From NCBI RefSeq assembly GCF_910592395.1, contig NC_088324.1, positions 6,538,953 through 6,602,952 on the forward strand: 64,000 nt of DNA, written 5' to 3'. Every line of letters starts with the position of its first letter. Within the stretch, counting starts at the first letter, position 1. The notes below the pieces were generated by a model that saw nothing but the letters and a program-made list of their open reading frames with translations, had not been told where the DNA came from and made no database searches. This stretch comes from Lineus longissimus. Lineage: Eukaryota > Nemertea > Pilidiophora > Heteronemertea > Lineidae. This document shows positions 1-10,435 of this stretch, piece after piece. The position numbers and the translations under genes are program-made.

Positions 1-317
1 TTGGCCGGGAATGACAAGTTCTCCATTTGCTGGTCAAGAAAATCTAATAGGATTGCGTTGGTTAACCAGGAGAATGCACGAACACCTAGTCGGCTGTGGA
101 CTAGGCATAGGAACGAAAGGACATGGTCAGCAGAAACACTCCTTTTATAGTGTCTTATTACATCACACGACTGCCATACCAAGAAATTGAATTAGGTCAC
201 TCATGTCAATTTCAATCTAAGAATGGAAGAAATCTGACCATGATTGTGGAGAAATATGGATATAAACCTGAAACTCACAATTTTCTATAGGGGTGACAAC
301 CATTTTGTCCAACAGTG
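1..317 (-). mobile_element. Tc1/mariner element, truncated by window edge
   Basis: This segment matches the terminal part of the complete element at 40005-41649, including the terminal inverted repeat ending in CCAACAGTG at 317. The flank that follows begins CA where a TA target duplication is expected, the same deviation seen beside the complete copy. The N-terminal transposase coding end lies here on the minus strand. Confidence 0.8.
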
Positions 318-379
318 CATGTCTATAGTATGAGAAGTTCCTTATATGTAAATTGTCGATCAGACGAATGCTAAGCCAG

Positions 380-725
380 CTACGTGCCAAAGTATAAACC
401 AGGCACAAGACCAATGATACTGGGTTCAGGAAGTTTTGTTAATGCTTTCCACTCTTCCGTAGCATTCTTGTTCACCAAACAAGGTACAGTGCACGAAACT
501 TTACAAGAATTAGTAGTTGTGGAACATATTCGATCTAAGCTTGATTGTACCAGAGAATGCTTGAGACAATTCATGACTGGTGAGGCAGAAAAGTGTCTCG
601 GGTTCCTTTACGAAGTCAGAAGAACCAGTTGTGCGGTTTATAACGTATTTGTGTCGATCTCATCTTTAAATAATTATGGAGCGACAACAACCAGGTATCA
701 ACGACAGGAATTTGCATGTACCTAA
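380..725 (+). pseudogene. Unit 0 terminal exon, PAN/apple-like domain
   Basis: Open frame of about 115 codons ending in TAA after FACT. The PAN-like core holds the cysteines LDCTREC, EKCLGF and TSCAVY, a spacing typical of apple/PAN modules that bind glycans or proteins. The start given is a CAG acceptor candidate; a later acceptor near 490-515 is equally possible because sister copies carry stops in the 5' part. No upstream exons of this unit are in the window; a Tc1 element lies just upstream. It is the last exon of a gene whose start is off the left edge or lost. Confidence 0.6.
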
Positions 726-844
726 AGTAATAGAGCTCGCTATTTAAGGGACAAAGCAAGATATTACATTTTCATTGAAAAAAAATTGTTGTAAATCATC
801 TGACCCATCTTTTCTGAAAATGGCATGACGATAGCACTGATAAT

Positions 845-2236
845 GAAACTGCCAGGGGCCATTGTGCTCACCGAATAGATATTTTGTGCTTTGGACTTCA
901 TCCAGATTAAGAAACATTGTACATGTATAGTATATAGTTCAAACCAAAGTCGGTATGACATGTGATGTATCGTTGCTTGCAGTAAGTACCATAAGAATAT
1001 CATCAAAAACAAGTCACTAATGAAAAAGATATTGCACGTTTAACCTATTTTAGTTTTTGCCTCCTGGTGGCCGAGTTGGTACCAGTTCAGATCGAAATTC
1101 GGTGTCCGAGGTTACATGACGTAGGGAGTCATGTGTATCAAATTTCAAGTTCAAAGCTTTAGTGGTTAAGAAACGTGCCATTGTTACAATCAAACGACCA
1201 ATTTACGCCATTTGACCTCTGTGACCTTGAAAAGCAGGTCAGATCAAAAACTCATATGATATGTGATGTATCCTTGCTAGGAGAAATTCAGGGTCAGAGG
1301 TCACCTGACCTAGGGGGTCCTTTAAACAAAGTCTCAGGTTCATAGCCCTAGGGGTTAACAAACGTTCCACAGATTCGATCAAATGGCCAATTTACACCAT
1401 TTGACCTCTGTGACCTTGACAAGTATGTCAAATCAAAAACCCGTATCATATGTGATGTATCCTTGCTAAGAGTATCTACCATAAAAATTTTACCAAAAAC
1501 TAATCAGTAATAAGCGAGATATGGCACTATTAAAATTTTTGGTTTTGGCCACCTGGGGGCCAAGTTAAAAATCAGACCAGAACGAAAATCAGTGTCACAG
1601 GTCATCTGACCTAGGGGGTCTTGTGTACTAAGTTTAAAGTTCATAGCTTAAGTGGTTAAGAAACGTGCCATATTTACACACAAACGGCCAATTCACACCA
1701 TTTGACCTCTGTGACCTTGAAAAGTACGCCACATCGACCTGATTTTTTGTGAACATGTAGAGCTATGTAACGGGTGTCTACATACCAAATTTAAAGATTA
1801 TAGGACGAATAAAGACAAAACGTGCCACTATCGGTGAAATTTTAGAGTTTGACCTCTGTGACCTTGAAAAGTAGGTTAAATCAAAAACCCGTATGATATG
1901 TAATGTATCCTTGCTAGGGGTACATACCATGAAATGTTTCTCAAAAACAAATCAGTAATAAATGAGATATTGCACATTTTAACTTTTCGGTTTTAGCCCC
2001 CTGGTGGCAAAGTCAAGAATCAGACCGGAGCGAAATTCAGTTTCAGGGTACATATGACCTTGAGAATGATGTATATAAAGTTTCAGGTACATAGCACAAG
2101 CGGTTAAGAAACGTGCCACAGGATACGACGACGACGACGGACGACAACGACGACGGACGACGACGACGACGGACGACGACGACGACGACGGACGACGGAC
2201 ACTGCGGTATCGTATAGACTCCCCTACGGTGAGCCA
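845..2236. mobile_element. TGACCT-rich 1.4-kb insertion with short inverted ends
   Basis: Compared with units 1-4 and 6-8, about 1.4 kb is inserted in the 3' flank of the PAN exon. Its ends share an imperfect inverted repeat (ATTGTGCTCACCG near 861 against its complement near 2226). The inside has four degenerate repeats of roughly 150-300 bp containing TTGACCTCTGTGACCTTG (near 1209, 1401, 1700 and 1850), and a GAC minisatellite. No transposase is visible, so it is best seen as a non-autonomous, MITE-like element. A second copy is at 42175-43556. Confidence 0.6.
2125..2200. repeat. GAC-based minisatellite
   Basis: Runs of four or so GAC triplets are separated by GG interruptions, about 76 bp in all. 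The homologous tract at 43428-43519 is longer, so copy number has changed since duplication. Long serine/valine/arginine frames across it are only a by-product of the triplet repeat. Confidence 0.9.
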
Positions 2237-2363
2237 ATAAGTGAGCTGCGAGCTAACGACTGAGATAAACAAGAGACAAGGTAGCTCATCAATGTGGTAC
2301 AAATTAGTTACGTGACTGAAAAAATCTAACCCACTTGCACAACTTCACATATTACCTAATATT

Positions 2364-3397
2364 ATCAGTGCAGTGCCCTAGTAAGCGCGCAGCGCCTTTA
2401 GGTTGGGGGGAAACCCCCCAAACCCCCTGGTTGGGACCCTGCTATTGTTCCTTCCGCCAATTTTTGGTTTTGATAGACAGATTTCTCCGTGTATCGCATT
2501 AGCAGTAACTCAACTCCATCGTCATAATAGCCGGCAAAGAAATGGAAAATGTCCCCCCCCCGAAAGGTGTCCAAACTATCGTAGTCTGGGACTCTGGCAG
2601 ATTCTAATGTAAAGTGCAAGCTCTATTGAACTCGCGCAACTGTCGCCATGGAGCCATGCATTGGGGGAAGGCCCCTCAAACCCCCTATTGGCCTCTCAAT
2701 AAGTCCTTCCGAGCTGCTTACCCTGGGGTGCTCGAGTGGAACCCCCAAACCTTCATGAGGGTGCAGTCCTTTGACACCTTTAACCCAGAGCGAGAAAGAG
2801 GTACTCCTTTGATGGTACTCTAACTGCAACCCTCAACCATCATTACCCTTCCTTTTCACTGGCATGATATTGGCAAGACTCCCAAGAGGTCGTACTGGTG
2901 GCTTCCTTGAGACAATTGCTTGTGGTCGTACCAGGGCAACCAATTCAAGGGGTCAGGGATCTAGGGATCAGGTTTTTCCCCCACCATGGTTAATGCATAA
3001 AAAATTGGTTGGAAAGGGTTTTTGCTGGCCAAGAGACTTGAAGACACTTATACTCTTGAGGAACACCAGACTGATGAACAAAGAACCTGAGGAACATAGA
3101 ACCCTCTTCATACCTGGGAGCATAAAAAACCTACTAGCGAATATTGATTATTCTTTAGAAAAAAACAGAAGATCTGCAAAACCAATGGTACCCCATAAAA
3201 ACATACATTCCTCCTTGAGGTGTCTTCGGATCCCACCACGGCCCATGTGGAATTCGTTCAACGGTTTATTGAAATCTCAAAATAAAATTTTTTTTCTCGA
3301 ACCGCCTGCCCGTCTTTTGCTTCATTAATTCGGGATTATATCCATTTTAAGCATCTTTTGGATATTATTACTAAAGTTTCAAAAATCAAAACACATA
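2364..3397. other. Unclassified left part of a 4.2-kb inserted block
   Basis: The array sequence breaks at about 2364 and resumes at about 6567. This left part has no frame I recognise: the longest, 2864-3328 on +, shows no motif. It contains G/C runs (GGGGGG near 2405 followed by CCCCCC and CCCCC runs). It is probably old transposon or foreign flank carried in with the pogo-like element that follows. Confidence 0.5.
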
Positions 3398-6324
3398 CTG
3401 TCTTCTCCCACTTAACCGAGCGCGGCTGAATCATAAAATGACTAAGTCCAAATGAATAGGCCGATTTTACTGGTGGCAGGCGAACATCAGAAAGAACAGC
3501 CACAGCTGATAATTGACTCCCTTTTCGTGGGCAATGCCAATGCCTTCCACGTAAGTGGATAAAAGACATGAACATTGACATGGGGTAGTCCTGTACTGAA
3601 TGAATGAATACAATACAACTAGCGTCCTTGTGGTATGCCTATAGTGTTGGTTGACCAAAAATTTCTGATCTAGTGTCTATGATAAAGCCAGCTTCATGGG
3701 TCTGCAGAATGTCCCAATAAAGAAGTCTCGCTGTCAACGAATGAATTAAAGAACAGATTTACTTATTAATTTACCAATCAATTTTATTATCCAAACGGGA
3801 TTTACAGGTCATAATCAATAACGTCATCATCCTCTTCTCCTTCCGAAAACTCAATCCCCTCAACAAACTGCTCAAGCTCATCATTTACCATCTCTACCAC
3901 CTCCCCAACTTCGTCATCGTCCTCAGGAACTAGGCCACTGGCTCTTCAACCCTTCATAATCGTCTGTTGTGTGACCCTTTCCCAGCCGAGGCTGATCATC
4001 CTGACCACATCCCGCCTGGTGATCCGCTCACAATGTCCTTGATCATCGGTGTGGCCGATTTTCCACACTTTCCAAATGGTCCTCAGGTGACACTTGAAGC
4101 TCCTGTTTACGGTTAAGTCCAAGGGCTGCAACAGCGAAGTACATCGTCCTGGGATAAAAGTGTCTGTCCCATTCTCTGCGGTGATTGCATCACGAAATTG
4201 CTGATTTCGATGCGCCGGATACCTGTCTAAAAGTAACAGGAACGTGGCCCCTGCTACAAATGGCACAATCAGGGCCTGCAACCACTCGATTAGCGATTGG
4301 TGTCGTGCCCAACCCTGTGGACTACCACTTACCTGGAAAAGCAAACAACAAGTATGAACATTTACATTACTTTTCTGAACAGTCAGACACGCACAATGTT
4401 TTGGTTGCATCCATGACAAACCTACAACAATCTTAGTCAAAGAAGTTCTGATTTTCCTAAAAAATACTACCATTAACTAGAATGTCTGAACGTCAATGAC
4501 ATCACTGATGACGTCAGGTACATGTCCTGTACTACAACCACGGACTTGTATTCTATGCCAATTACTCACTCGCACATTGTCTGGAGCATCAGCCTGAAGC
4601 TGCCGAATGACGTCACCATCTGGTGTCAAGCCTCTGAAGTTGAGCTCGGCTCGTCCTTTTCGTCCGTCTGTCGTAACTACTAGAGTTACCGTGCATCCAA
4701 GTTTCGGGTTGCCTTGGGATGATCTAATGTCAACTTTCTGGGATCCAGTCGCTTAAATTGTTGATCTTGGCACCATATCAAACAACACGAACGTCTCATT
4801 CATGTTTATGATGACATCAAAATCAGCGTCTCTGATGAGGTCGGCAAAATCTCCCCGGTAGTCGGCAACTAAAGCCTGGGCGTTGTCAGGTATCCCCCTT
4901 GAATCGTTGGTCTTCCTTCGATAGCTGATTTGTTTCCTGAAATGGAATTTGCATATTGTTAAAATTCACCGAATACAATCCATACGTTAAGGCTGATCCA
5001 TGCAACAGCGGAATAAAGCTCACCTTTCCATAAAGTTGCTAAGCCAATGTGCAGATGCATGGAAAAGGTATAGCAGGGGTCTCTGTTCTTGTGTTTCGGC
5101 CTTCGTTTCGTTCGGAAGCTCTGCCCACCATTGCCGAAATTCTCTTCCAGCTTGCCCTTTAATATCCTCACCGGAAACAGGGAAACCAAGTCTTCGGCGC
5201 TCAAGGAACCAGGTGTTCAAATTGTTTTCCATTTCGGGCCACTGTGCTGAAATAAAAAAGCTAACACGTTTAACATCTTTGGAAATATTGATTGGTGATG
5301 ACCACTGGTATGAACGAAATGTTAGTCCTAAGAATAAAGGTCCCTGGAACAATAATACTGATTGTTAAAGGCATGATCAGGGTCAGTCGCTTTGATGTAT
5401 CATGCGACTTATTCTTCCGTCCATGACACAGAAGCGGACTTATTCCAGTCGGTATAGGCCAACAAAGAAGGAAATTCATTTAGCGAGGAATAGAATGCTT
5501 GAAGAAAAACTACCTTGTGGATCAGTTCCGTGTTACCGTTGTCTCCCCCGTCTTCTGTGGTCTTCAGTTGATTTATCTCTGAGGGCAAACAAGTCATCCT
5601 GTGTGCTTATCGAACGTCTAAATGTCTGCGGTGCTATGCGGTGGTGTCCAGCACAGGATGTCGCAGTTTCAGCATGACGTAATCCTATAGCATGCTCCAA
5701 TTGGTATGTCTCGATAAGGTCAATCTTCTGATTGAGACTGTAGCTTTTCTGGTGCCTACGTGCACCCGGTACAGCTTGGTTAGTATCATCTACATCATCA
5801 TCATCAGTAGTGGTATCAGGGTCAGGGCTGTCAACATCATCTCCATTCCATACGTTAAGATCATCATGGTGCCTGCTAGGCCTACCCACAAACTCCATCG
5901 GATTGCGTGCATCTTACCAGAAGAACGTGGTCAAAGCAAGATGGCAGAAAACAATAGTGACATTTGACACGAAAGTTCCCTTTATTGGATTTTCCCCTCA
6001 AGAAAACGATTCCATAATCGATTAGATAAAATAAATTCATTTAAAAGACTCTGGATCGGTCAACCATTTACATGGACTTGTAATAGACTTACGTAACTTC
6101 AATAATCATCACCCTGACTACAGGGATTACTGGCCCTGGCCGCGACCAGGCGTTATTGAATTGACAACATTTACAAGGTTGTCTTCCTATATCCATTGAT
6201 CACTATAATTGGCTGTCATATTGAATATTTGCAGCCCACCCGTAAAATACTACAGACTGCCATGTTTCTGGACTAAGTCATTTTCGAGCCATTTCCTGGC
6301 GCTCGGTTAAGTGGGAGAAGACAG
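3398..6324 (-). mobile_element. Pogo/Tigger-like element A, full length with TIRs
   Basis: The ends are perfect inverted repeats of about 27 bp beginning CTGTCTTCTCCCAC (3398 onwards; complement ending at 6324), with weaker matching for another 30 bp. TA lies on both sides (3396-3397 and 6325-6326), the target duplication expected for the pogo branch of Tc1/mariner/IS630. The element is 2.9 kb and carries one transposase on the minus strand. In-frame stops make this copy non-functional. Confidence 0.85.
3802..5898 (-). pseudogene. Pogo/Tigger-like transposase A, four exons, disabled
   Basis: Minus-strand exons read about 5898-5514 (acidic N-terminus, then a pipsqueak-type helix-turn-helix beginning SYSLNQKIDLIETYQ), 5246-5024 (CENP-B/Tc5-type DNA-binding part), 4936-4570 (continues RRKT, then INMNETFVLFDM and the first half of the DDE fold) and 4332-3802 (LLLLDRYPAH, CTSLLQPLD, acidic tail ending VIDYDL and TAA). 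Introns have GT/AG borders, with good pyrimidine tracts before 5246 and 4936. Exon 3 has an in-frame TAA at 4753-4755 and exon 4 a TGA at 3946-3948; exon 1 may also hold a frameshift. The usual first catalytic Asp (NMDET in relatives) is Asn. It would act on its own terminal repeats in the nucleus. Confidence 0.75.
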
Positions 6325-6566
6325 TATGTCGGGGGGTAAACCCCCAGAAATTGAAGTTTGATTAAAAAACAGTGAGAATAATCGTGTGGTACTCTCTCGG
6401 AGCTCAGAATAGTCGAGTTGCTTCATTCGCGCGTTTATCTCTTCTGGCGGCCATTTTAAGTCAAATTTAAGCCATTTGAAACGAATCCATGGACTTGAGA
6501 AACATTGTTTACATTGGATACGACGTATGCACGTTAACCATAGTAGCGCTTCGCAGAAAAGCCTCC
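6325..6566. other. Right part of the inserted block
   Basis: About 240 bp between element A and the return to array sequence. It starts with a G run followed by a C run near 6331-6346, resembling the G/C runs at 2405. No gene seen. Confidence 0.4.
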
Positions 6567-7380
6567 CTGAAAGTAAAAGCTCTCCGCCATGCAGGGTGAA
6601 TCCCCCCTACAGGTAACTATGCAGCGACGTCAAGCCGATATCAACTACAGGAATTTTGAAAATTAAATCACAGCGAGTGGAGCTGCAAAATGATAATATG
6701 CTCCTAGGATGTCTGTACGGAAAGCTCAGGTGGAAAGGGGGAAAGGAAATGGGAAAAGCGTAATGCTGAAAGTATAAATCGCTTGAAATCTGCGGGTTTT
6801 TTGGTTGATGCGCTTGATAACAAGTTAGACCTGTAAGAAAGGCAAACTAATGAAGAAAAACGCCGACTCATATAACGCATGAGACGATAATAATGACGCA
6901 ATTAGTCACAAACAGCTCAATATTGATGACTCATCGAAAGTCTTTAAAAATCTATATCGTAAATGATGACTTGGATATTTGTACAAATTTTGACTTTCGC
7001 TCTAATAAATTAATGATATGTACCACACACACACAAACAACGAGAGCATTGCTGTAAATACAATTGAAAGTTATTCCAAATTGTGATCATTGAAATTACA
7101 GGTGATAAAGATTGATACCTTTTTTATTGGCCACCCGATATATCCTTTCAAACTCAATCTACTTTCCACTCAAGCAAAAAATGATTTATTAGTAACAAAG
7201 ACACAAGAAACATTTTGTTTCTCATAGCAAGAACTCGATCAATATAATAATTATATAGATATTAAACGTATTGACTTCATATAGTTCATATAATGTAATA
7301 TTACAACGGCGAATTCAAAGCAAAACTGGACATTCAAGGCACTAGGTCGTATTCGACTTGGTACAAGAGTAAGACCGATT
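6567..7380. other. Conserved spacer upstream of exon 1
   Basis: This spacer recurs before exon 1 in every unit that keeps exon 1. It holds ATTAAA at 6662-6667 (AATAAA in several sister units), a possible polyadenylation signal of the preceding gene, then TATAAAT at 6773-6779, a possible TATA box, a short CA tract near 7022 and an ATTGGCC box near 7128. Promoter assignment is inference from position only. Confidence 0.35.
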
Positions 7381-7555
7381 ATGACAGTTGATCGGAATCA
7401 TGGCATAGATTCCAAAAACGTGCTGTTAATTGACTTCAACTTTTGCTGGTGTTTGATGGTGGCATCAGTGATGATTTCCTTGTCATACTTAATGTGCATA
7501 TGCGCACTTATAACACTTAATATAGGAGGTGTGACTGCTGGCTCTCCCCCGAAAG
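7381..7555 (+). CDS. Unit 1 exon 1: hydrophobic signal/anchor segment
   Basis: ATG opens a 58-codon frame: a short polar N-terminus (MTVDRNHGIDSK), then about 30 mainly hydrophobic residues (LLIDFNFCWCLMVASVMIS and on to ALITLNIGG), then AGSPPK and a GTAAGA donor, leaving phase 1. This could be a signal peptide with a long n-region or a type II membrane anchor. The ATG was chosen because it is present in all copies; in some units the frame is open further upstream. Confidence 0.6.
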
Positions 7556-7913
7556 GTAAGATAGAGACCACGATATAAGGGCATTGTTGTTTCCAACAAG
7601 TTAGTCAGTGATTTGGCTTTAACTTACGAACATAACCTGAAGTCAAAGTACACGCTATATTCGTGACGTAACATGTTTGAATAACTGGCCTCGGCCTAGA
7701 ACACCGATGATGGGCCAGACGAACATGTGTTAATGCTGAGAGATGAAATGCTTGTGACCACGTACGGGGGGGGGGGGGGCTGTTCTTTATATAAAGTCTC
7801 TATAGTTTAAGTATTCGCTGCAAGAAACTGTCGTTTATGGGTTCTAGTACTTGTTTCACAAACGCTTATTAGAAATATTACAAATATTAATGTTATTATA
7901 ATATGATTGTTAG

Positions 7914-7979
7914 CTCTTCTGGATTACAAGCTTGATGGATCTGATCCGGATATACGGTTTGTATATCACAGTACATATA
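7914..7979 (+). pseudogene. Unit 1 exon 2, 5' part, cut by transposon
   Basis: After the AG at 7912-7913 the phase-1 frame reads ALLDYKLDGSDPDIRFVYH and reaches the element at 7980. It looks like the first strand of a LamG domain, which exon 3 continues. The 3' part, 10093-10137, ends at a possible donor CAATG/GTAATAGG. If the four bases TATA repeated on both sides are counted once, the frame stays open and leaves phase 2, matching exon 3. If the target duplication is only TA with the element starting TACAG, another open frame results. The exact junction is therefore uncertain. Confidence 0.45.
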
Positions 7980-10090
7980 CAGTAAGTAGTTTGAATTTTA
8001 TCGGTCTTTTCGCAAGTTAGGCCAAACCTTATTAAAGAGTGCGTAATGGGTACAAGAGGGGTGTTCAAAGCACACACTACTGCAAGGAATATTATGACAC
8101 GATCAGGACAGATTGTCCTGTCATAGGATAATGTTTAATTCATGTCATTTGAAAATGACATGAGTAAGCCATAGTTTGAAGAAAGCATTGATGCATTCTG
8201 ATTTGAATGATCACTTTACTTTGAATGGGCCTAGATCAGTAGATGACTGACCAACACTAAAGCTGACCTGTCCGAAATTACACTTTATTTCGTATCATGA
8301 AAAATTCAGTACATTCGGTTTTTAAAAATGTACTTTTCTAAATCAATTCTTATTACTTTTAAGGTACATTCAGATTTCTGACCATAGGAACAGTGGAATT
8401 ATAAGGCATCACCTGGACCATTATTCTCAAGGTCATCAAAATCAATCTCACTGTCCTCAGCATCTTCATCTGCATCTTCGAGAAGGTCATTAGCATTATT
8501 TCTGTACTCCCCGTTTTCATTCGGGACGAATCCGGCTACCTGAAAGGCATGTGGATTCAGTAGGGACGTCATCACAAGCTCGGCTATGTAAAACAGATGC
8601 AAGGGGTATTCTGGGACTGGTGCCATCGGCTGCAGTATTTGCATGCTTCCAGTCTTTCCAGCGGCGCTGACGTGAGCTTTAAATGCCCTCATAATGGTCA
8701 AGTCCAAAGGTTGACTCATAGATGTGCACCGCGCGGGAATGTTATCAAGGAGCACACCAGCTCCTACAATAGGGGCACAGAATTCATAAGCCAAGTGAAG
8801 TCTAAACTGATATAAGAGTAAAAGCCTTGTATTTGGTTCAAATTCACCAATGAATGGAGAAAAGACTTCATCAAGCCAATGTTGGAGTGTGTCATGATTC
8901 CCCCACACTGACTGTGATGAAGTGACACGGACATTTTCAGTACTGTTTCCAAGTCCACGAATTTCTCGGATGAAGCCTGGTTCTCTGAACACAATATGAG
9001 CTGGCATTTTTTCCCCATTAGATCGAATTGTCAACCCAACGGTACATCCTAATTTAGAATTGCCCCTTGAAGTTTTAACGTCAACATCCCTCTGTCACGG
9101 AGTAGCTGCCGTATACATGGGCAGAAAGTCAGACTGACAAAAGTTTTCATTCATATTGTAAATTGTATGTTGCCACACTGTGTCCCTGACGTTTCCTTGA
9201 AATCGGCGGACACGCTCATTAGCGTCAGCTGGAATCGAAGTCGTGTTTCTTGTCTTGCGACGAAATGCAACACGTTTCCGTTTCATGAAATCGCTGATCC
9301 ATCCTGGAGAGCACTGAAAGATGGACCGTTCCGGTCGGTTCAAAAGGTAGTTGTCTCTATCATCGCCTGGAAGCTCATCCCACCAGCGGTGGAATTCCAG
9401 CTCGGCAAGCATGGACCAGATCACCTCTGGATACGGGGAGTGCAAGACGAGAAATTCGAGAAATCGGTTGTGAACCTGCTCTTCCACTTGTGGCCACCAT
9501 CCGTCGTGGTCGCTTCTGACCCTCCTAATTTGAGCATTGTTCTCGGCCTGCTCCATTAACGTTTCCCGATTTGCTATCCATCTTTGCAATGACGTAACTG
9601 CCAACCTGAAGCGTCTGGCATACTCTGCCACATTAAGCAGCCAACCATGTTCAAGCGCATGTTCGCAATCGAGGACGTGGCGCAATGGTGCAGTTACACT
9701 ATAGCTGTTGTGACGACTTGGTAGTCTAGAACTAGAACTTCATCATCCTCATCAGTGTCCATACCAATGGGAGTTGAGAGTATGAACACAAGATACAACA
9801 GATTTTTTCGAATTTTCGCATTGGGCATTATCTCCAGCTGGAAAAGCTCTGCCCTGAAGCTTATAGGCCTGCACGTACCATAAACCTACCTGTACATATT
9901 ACATCACGGCAATAATCGAGTCAAACAGACCACACTCATGGGGACATCAAGCCTGGCTGAAAATTGATCAGGCAAAGTTGACGCTACTGCCTCCCCAGGG
10001 TCTAATGCTTACCTGATTTCTCCCATTATGGGCCTCAAATTAGTTTTGGCTGTAAACTAGGCCAAAGACCGATAAAACCCGAACTTACTG
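7980..10090 (-). mobile_element. Pogo-like element B in unit 1, in exon 2
   Basis: The ends are inverted repeats: CAGTAAGTAGTTTGAATTTT at left against CAGTAAGTTCGGATTTTATC (complement of the right end), both continuing into ATCGGTCTT, flanked by TA or TATA. At 2.1 kb it holds one intronless transposase on minus, antisense to the host gene. Two small perfect hairpins lie near the left end (8104-8120 and 8140-8163). The family differs from element A in its ends and in lacking introns. Confidence 0.85.
8399..9828 (-). pseudogene. Unit 1 pogo-like transposase B
   Basis: Order on the minus strand: acidic N-terminus (MDTDEDDE, 9762), helix-turn-helix (AEYARRFRLAVTSLQRW), CENP-B/Tc5-type segment (WWPQVEEQV to PGWISDFMKRKR), then the DDE_1 fold with NMNE at the first catalytic position, a LLLLYQF motif where sister copies have LLLLDQF, CTSMSQPLDL and an acidic tail. 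Lesions: a one-base loss after DEDDEV, GGA to TGA within CCG-GGA-CAG near 9093, and D to Y in the second catalytic motif. It would bind and cut element ends if repaired by nature; this copy cannot. Confidence 0.8.
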
Positions 10091-10245
10091 TATATAGTAA
10101 CTGGCTTCAGGCCACTTCGGGTCAATTTAGCCCAATGGTAATAGGCAGGTTTCGCACCGTTACGAACTACGAAAACCGAGCACGAAAATCGAAAGAAGAC
10201 GAAGAAATATTCTCATAGGGGAGCAAAATCTAAAGTCTTCTCCTG

Positions 10246-10338
10246 CTTGTTGGCTGGGGAAGCCTAATGTAACGAAGATTTAGAAATGGTTTTATTATAA
10301 TAGTGGATTAAAATCAATAGTCTTCACCAGCCAACAAG
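10246..10338. repeat. Inverted repeat in the intron before the LamG exon
   Basis: CTTGTTGGCTGGGGAAG (10246-10262) pairs with the complement of 10322-10338 with one mismatch, with a loop of about 60 bp. The same structure is found in every unit, so it belongs to the ancestral intron. Function unknown; possibly a MITE relic. Confidence 0.6.
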
Positions 10339-10435
10339 CTTAATTAAAAACATCACCTTACAACCGGAAAGCAACTATCACTTACATATTTACCATCCCG
10401 TGACCAACTCAATTTTTATCATTTTTATCTCGTAG

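Noticed and set aside
1200-1900. CRISPR-like regularly spaced repeats
   Set aside because: Repeats are degenerate, spacing is long and uneven, and the genome is eukaryotic; they belong to a transposable element.
2043-2302. Serine/valine/arginine-rich frames across the GAC tract (and 43282-43669)
   Set aside because: They follow from the triplet repeat in several frames and change length between the two copies; no start context or domain.
5000-5368. Plus-strand frame over element A (and 4185-4436)
   Set aside because: Opposite strand of the transposase exons; no motif of its own, and the minus strand reads a clear transposase.
7557-7979. Exon 2 ending naturally at ACA/GTAAGT
   Set aside because: The GTAAGT is part of the transposon's terminal inverted repeat, as the right end shows the same sequence in complement, so it is not the ancestral donor.
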